DNA of 64,000 bases from Streptomyces sp. B21-105 (GTDB taxonomy: Bacteria > Actinomycetota > Actinomycetes > Streptomycetales > Streptomycetaceae), in contig NZ_JARUMJ010000001.1 in the NCBI RefSeq assembly GCF_036898465.1, positions 4,774,001-4,838,000 of the forward strand. Direction: 5' to 3'. Position 1 is the stretch's first letter. The number at the start of each line of letters is the position of its first letter. A model generated the notes under the pieces. It made no database searches and was not told the origin of the DNA. It saw only the letters and a list, made by a program, of their open reading frames with translations. Positions 62,397 through 64,000 of the stretch are shown one piece after another. A program made the position numbers and the translations under genes.

Positions 62397-63047
62397 CTAC
62401 TGGGAGCGGGCGGCGAGGCGACGCCTGGCAGGTGTGAAGGCGTCGATTGACCCGGCGCCCTCACCGGGCGCGTCGCTCCGCTCTCGGATGCGGGCGGCGA
62501 GACGCTTCAAGCGGGGGTCTCCGGGCTTGACATCGATGTGGAAATGGGACTGCTTCACCGGCTTCAGGTCGCCGCCCCATGTCACGACGCCTTCGCATTC
62601 GGCGAGGACGTCCGCGACGACGATCCGTTCGGTCCCACTCATACCGGTGCTGTTGACGTCGGCGCCGAGCGGATAGTGCATGGGACGGATCGCGATGGCA
62701 GTGCCCGACAGGTGGTTCGACTCGAACAAGGCACCTACGGTCCGATCGATGGTGTGCCCGTGGAGGTCGCCAGCCCTCAGCATGTCGACTTCGTACGCGA
62801 ACCGGCGGGCCACGTAGAGCAGTACCGTAGCCACGTCGCCCCTCGCTAAGGAGACCTCGACGTTCGTGCCTTCCACCCGGTACGTCGTGGTGCTGTCAAT
62901 GACATGCCAGCCGTTCGCGGACCGGGCTTGTTTCCACGTGTGTTCACTGGAAGCAGAGGCGGCCGCTACAGGTCCGGCAGTCGTCAGGGCGATTGTTGCC
63001 CCGGCTCCGATGCCGAGGGCCTGTCTACGCGTCAAGCTCGTTGTCAC
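62397..63047 (-). CDS. Tat-exported M15-like protein lacking a zinc ligand
   Basis: A 216-residue protein beginning with a twin-arginine signal (LTRRQALGIGAGATIALTTAG). The mature part has the outline of an M15 metallopeptidase: SNHLSGTAIAIRP near 116 (the SxHxxGxAxD site) and HFHIDVKPGDPRLKRLAARI near 178. The ligand Asp of SxHxxGxAxD is Ala here, so hydrolysis is doubtful. Similar Tat proteins with the same change appear common in Streptomyces (recalled). GTG at 63047 overlaps the previous gene's stop by 4 nt; AAAGG is the RBS. Confidence 0.6.
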   Translation of the reverse strand: MTTSLTRRQALGIGAGATIALTTAGPVAAASASSEHTWKQARSANGWHVIDSTTTYRVEGTNVEVSLARGDVATVLLYVARRFAYEVDMLRAGDLHGHTIDRTVGALFESNHLSGTAIAIRPMHYPLGADVNSTGMSGTERIVVADVLAECEGVVTWGGDLKPVKQSHFHIDVKPGDPRLKRLAARIRERSDAPGEGAGSIDAFTPARRRLAARSQ

Positions 63048-63484
63048 GAGGAAGCCTTTCTGCACTTGTAGCGGTTGATGAGAAGCAGGGTGGAGCAGAC
63101 GATGGAGCAGGCCAACCCGACATAGAGCAGCGGCGGGGCCCAGAACCACACCTCTTCCGTGCTGTACCCGCTGCTCCAATGGCAGGTGATGGACGGAGGG
63201 AAGCTGTCCACACGCACCGATGTCAGGCTGTAGTCCCGTCCGGCATCCATGTAAACGCCGTCGCCGGTCTTGTCCCCGCACACATCAAGCGGGTTGGTGA
63301 AGGCGAGCCCGTAGACGGTCGCGGCCCCGTAGGCGGCGATCGCCGCCGCGATTCCGATCACGGCCCACCGTGCCGGCCTGGAGGGCTTTCTCCAGGCCAC
63401 CCACAAGGCGTATGGCACTGTCCCGATGGCGAAGAGGACGAGTGTGATCGCGGGCGGTCCGAACAGCGCGAAGGAAGACACCAT
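63044..63484 (-). CDS. Three-TM membrane protein of unknown function
   Basis: A 146-residue protein with helices ITLVLFAIGTVPYALWVAW, WAVIGIAAAIAAYGAATVYGL and APPLLYVGLACSIVCSTLLLI. The loop between helices 2 and 3 (about 40 residues) carries two Cys (PLDVCGDK, ITCHWSS) that could form an extracellular disulfide. Middle gene of the operon, coupled to the M15-like gene. No family recognised. Confidence 0.65.
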   Translation of the reverse strand: MVSSFALFGPPAITLVLFAIGTVPYALWVAWRKPSRPARWAVIGIAAAIAAYGAATVYGLAFTNPLDVCGDKTGDGVYMDAGRDYSLTSVRVDSFPPSITCHWSSGYSTEEVWFWAPPLLYVGLACSIVCSTLLLINRYKCRKASS

Positions 63485-63494
63485 GCACCTGACG

Positions 63495-63998
63495 CTACTT
63501 CGAGCGGAACAATCGTTGCTGGTTCGCCTGGTACTCAGCCCGTCGGATTGTCTCCGTGGCGGCGTGCTGTACCAGATTGTCGGCGAACGCGTTGCACCAG
63601 TCGTCGAGTTGACTGCCGGGGAGAAGATGCGGCATCAGCGTGGGCACGCCGCCGAATTTCTGGATCAGACCGATGCGACCGCCCACCAGGATGACTCCGT
63701 CAGTCGTGGCGGGAGTATCAGTCAGGATCTTCTTCGCCTGGGCGGCTGCTTCGCGAATGGTGCCGCCGAACCGCTGGCTCACGTAGTCCCGGAATCGAGT
63801 GAGGCCACCGTTTCCCTGGTAGTGGTCGCGGACGGCCTGAACGATGGTCTTGCCGCCACGCACGGCCTGCGCGATGAGGTAGCCGTCGGCGTCTTCGACG
63901 AGATCGGTAAATCCGAATGTGGACGCGATGCCGATCTTGCCCATCTTGTCGCTGATGTAGGTCGCGCCAGAGGCGTATGAGTCGTGGTCGCGCCGCCA
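63495..63998 (-). CDS. Unknown protein, N-terminus beyond right edge
   Basis: 168 codons are visible and the frame is open to the edge (WRRDHDSYASGATYISDK precedes the internal ATG at 63944), so the real start lies outside. Features are a Gly-rich helical stretch (LIAQAVRGGKTIVQAVRDHYQGNGG), RFGGTIREAAAQAKKILTD and a charged C-terminal tail. No domain is recognised. First visible gene of the three-gene operon, 10 nt from the membrane protein gene. Confidence 0.6.
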   Translation of the reverse strand, partial: WRRDHDSYASGATYISDKMGKIGIASTFGFTDLVEDADGYLIAQAVRGGKTIVQAVRDHYQGNGGLTRFRDYVSQRFGGTIREAAAQAKKILTDTPATTDGVILVGGRIGLIQKFGGVPTLMPHLLPGSQLDDWCNAFADNLVQHAATETIRRAEYQANQQRLFRSK

Positions 63999-64000
63999 TT

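Noticed and set aside
62180..62400. tRNA gene or integration site at the GC boundary
   Set aside because: No T-loop GTTCRANTC pattern, acceptor stem or repeated core was found in the boundary region.

Overview
The window is high-GC actinobacterial chromosome and almost certainly Streptomyces. The evidence is strong G/C bias at third codon positions, many GTG and TTG starts, tightly overlapping ATGA/GTGA gene junctions, and Streptomyces-type families: DUF397/WhiJ-type regulators, mycothiol-dependent isomerases, SpoIIE-type phosphatases, the bacterial proteasome activator and a K15-like DD-peptidase. Four perfect copies of the ParB-binding site GTTTCACGTGAAAC (three at 12792-12847, one at 46818-46831) place the window in the origin-proximal core of the chromosome. 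Gene content and order look like the conserved core between metG/aspS and the branched-chain keto-acid dehydrogenase genes of other Streptomyces (from memory, not searched).

Layout. 1-6000: an edge-truncated HTTM membrane protein, a SpoU RNA methyltransferase, then a phenylacetate/fatty-acid set (paaN, divergent 3-hydroxyacyl-CoA dehydrogenase, TetR regulator). 6000-10333: an Lrp/AsnC regulator divergent from a complete branched-chain 2-oxo acid dehydrogenase operon (bkdABC). The palindrome accgaNNNNtcggt lies in both the paaN/paaH and the bkdABC promoter regions, so one regulator, most simply the TetR protein between them, may control both. 10422-14786: molybdenum cofactor genes converging on a K+ channel gene across the triple parS cluster, plus a stand-alone RCK protein. 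14915-18737: a DrrAB-like ABC exporter, a quinone oxidoreductase and a putative membrane-anchored Pro-rich protein. 18917-24288: proteasome activator Bpa, two divergent Ser/Thr kinases and an APH-fold protein. 24919-28652: a second dehydrogenase operon (bkdFGH) behind a 630-bp structured leader. No E3 gene is present, so both complexes must borrow a lipoamide dehydrogenase from elsewhere.

28827-46666 holds mainly single housekeeping genes: MFS/GntR pair, DD-peptidase, mycothiol isomerase, nitrilase, LURP-one protein, thioredoxin-NHL protein, M18 aminopeptidase, acyl-CoA dehydrogenase with a 44-bp nested dyad in its promoter, SseB and pirin proteins, a BRO-N protein, an AI-2E-type permease and a PAS/GAF/PP2C/HATPase phosphatase. 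46877-53421: aspS, a small membrane protein, a Tat-exported intradiol dioxygenase, an AbiEii-like nucleotidyltransferase, a PH-domain protein and a secreted pectate lyase.

53422-58015 is an accessory patch with transposon scars: a tnpB lacking its catalytic part, and an IS3-type left end that has cut a DUF6247 gene inside a WhiJ/DUF397/HATPase regulatory module. metG and a VWA protein with a very long acidic linker follow. The last 1.8 kb has lower GC and a three-gene minus-strand operon of unfamiliar proteins running off the right edge. No tRNA, rRNA or CRISPR was seen. Many convergent pairs are separated by strong perfect hairpins.
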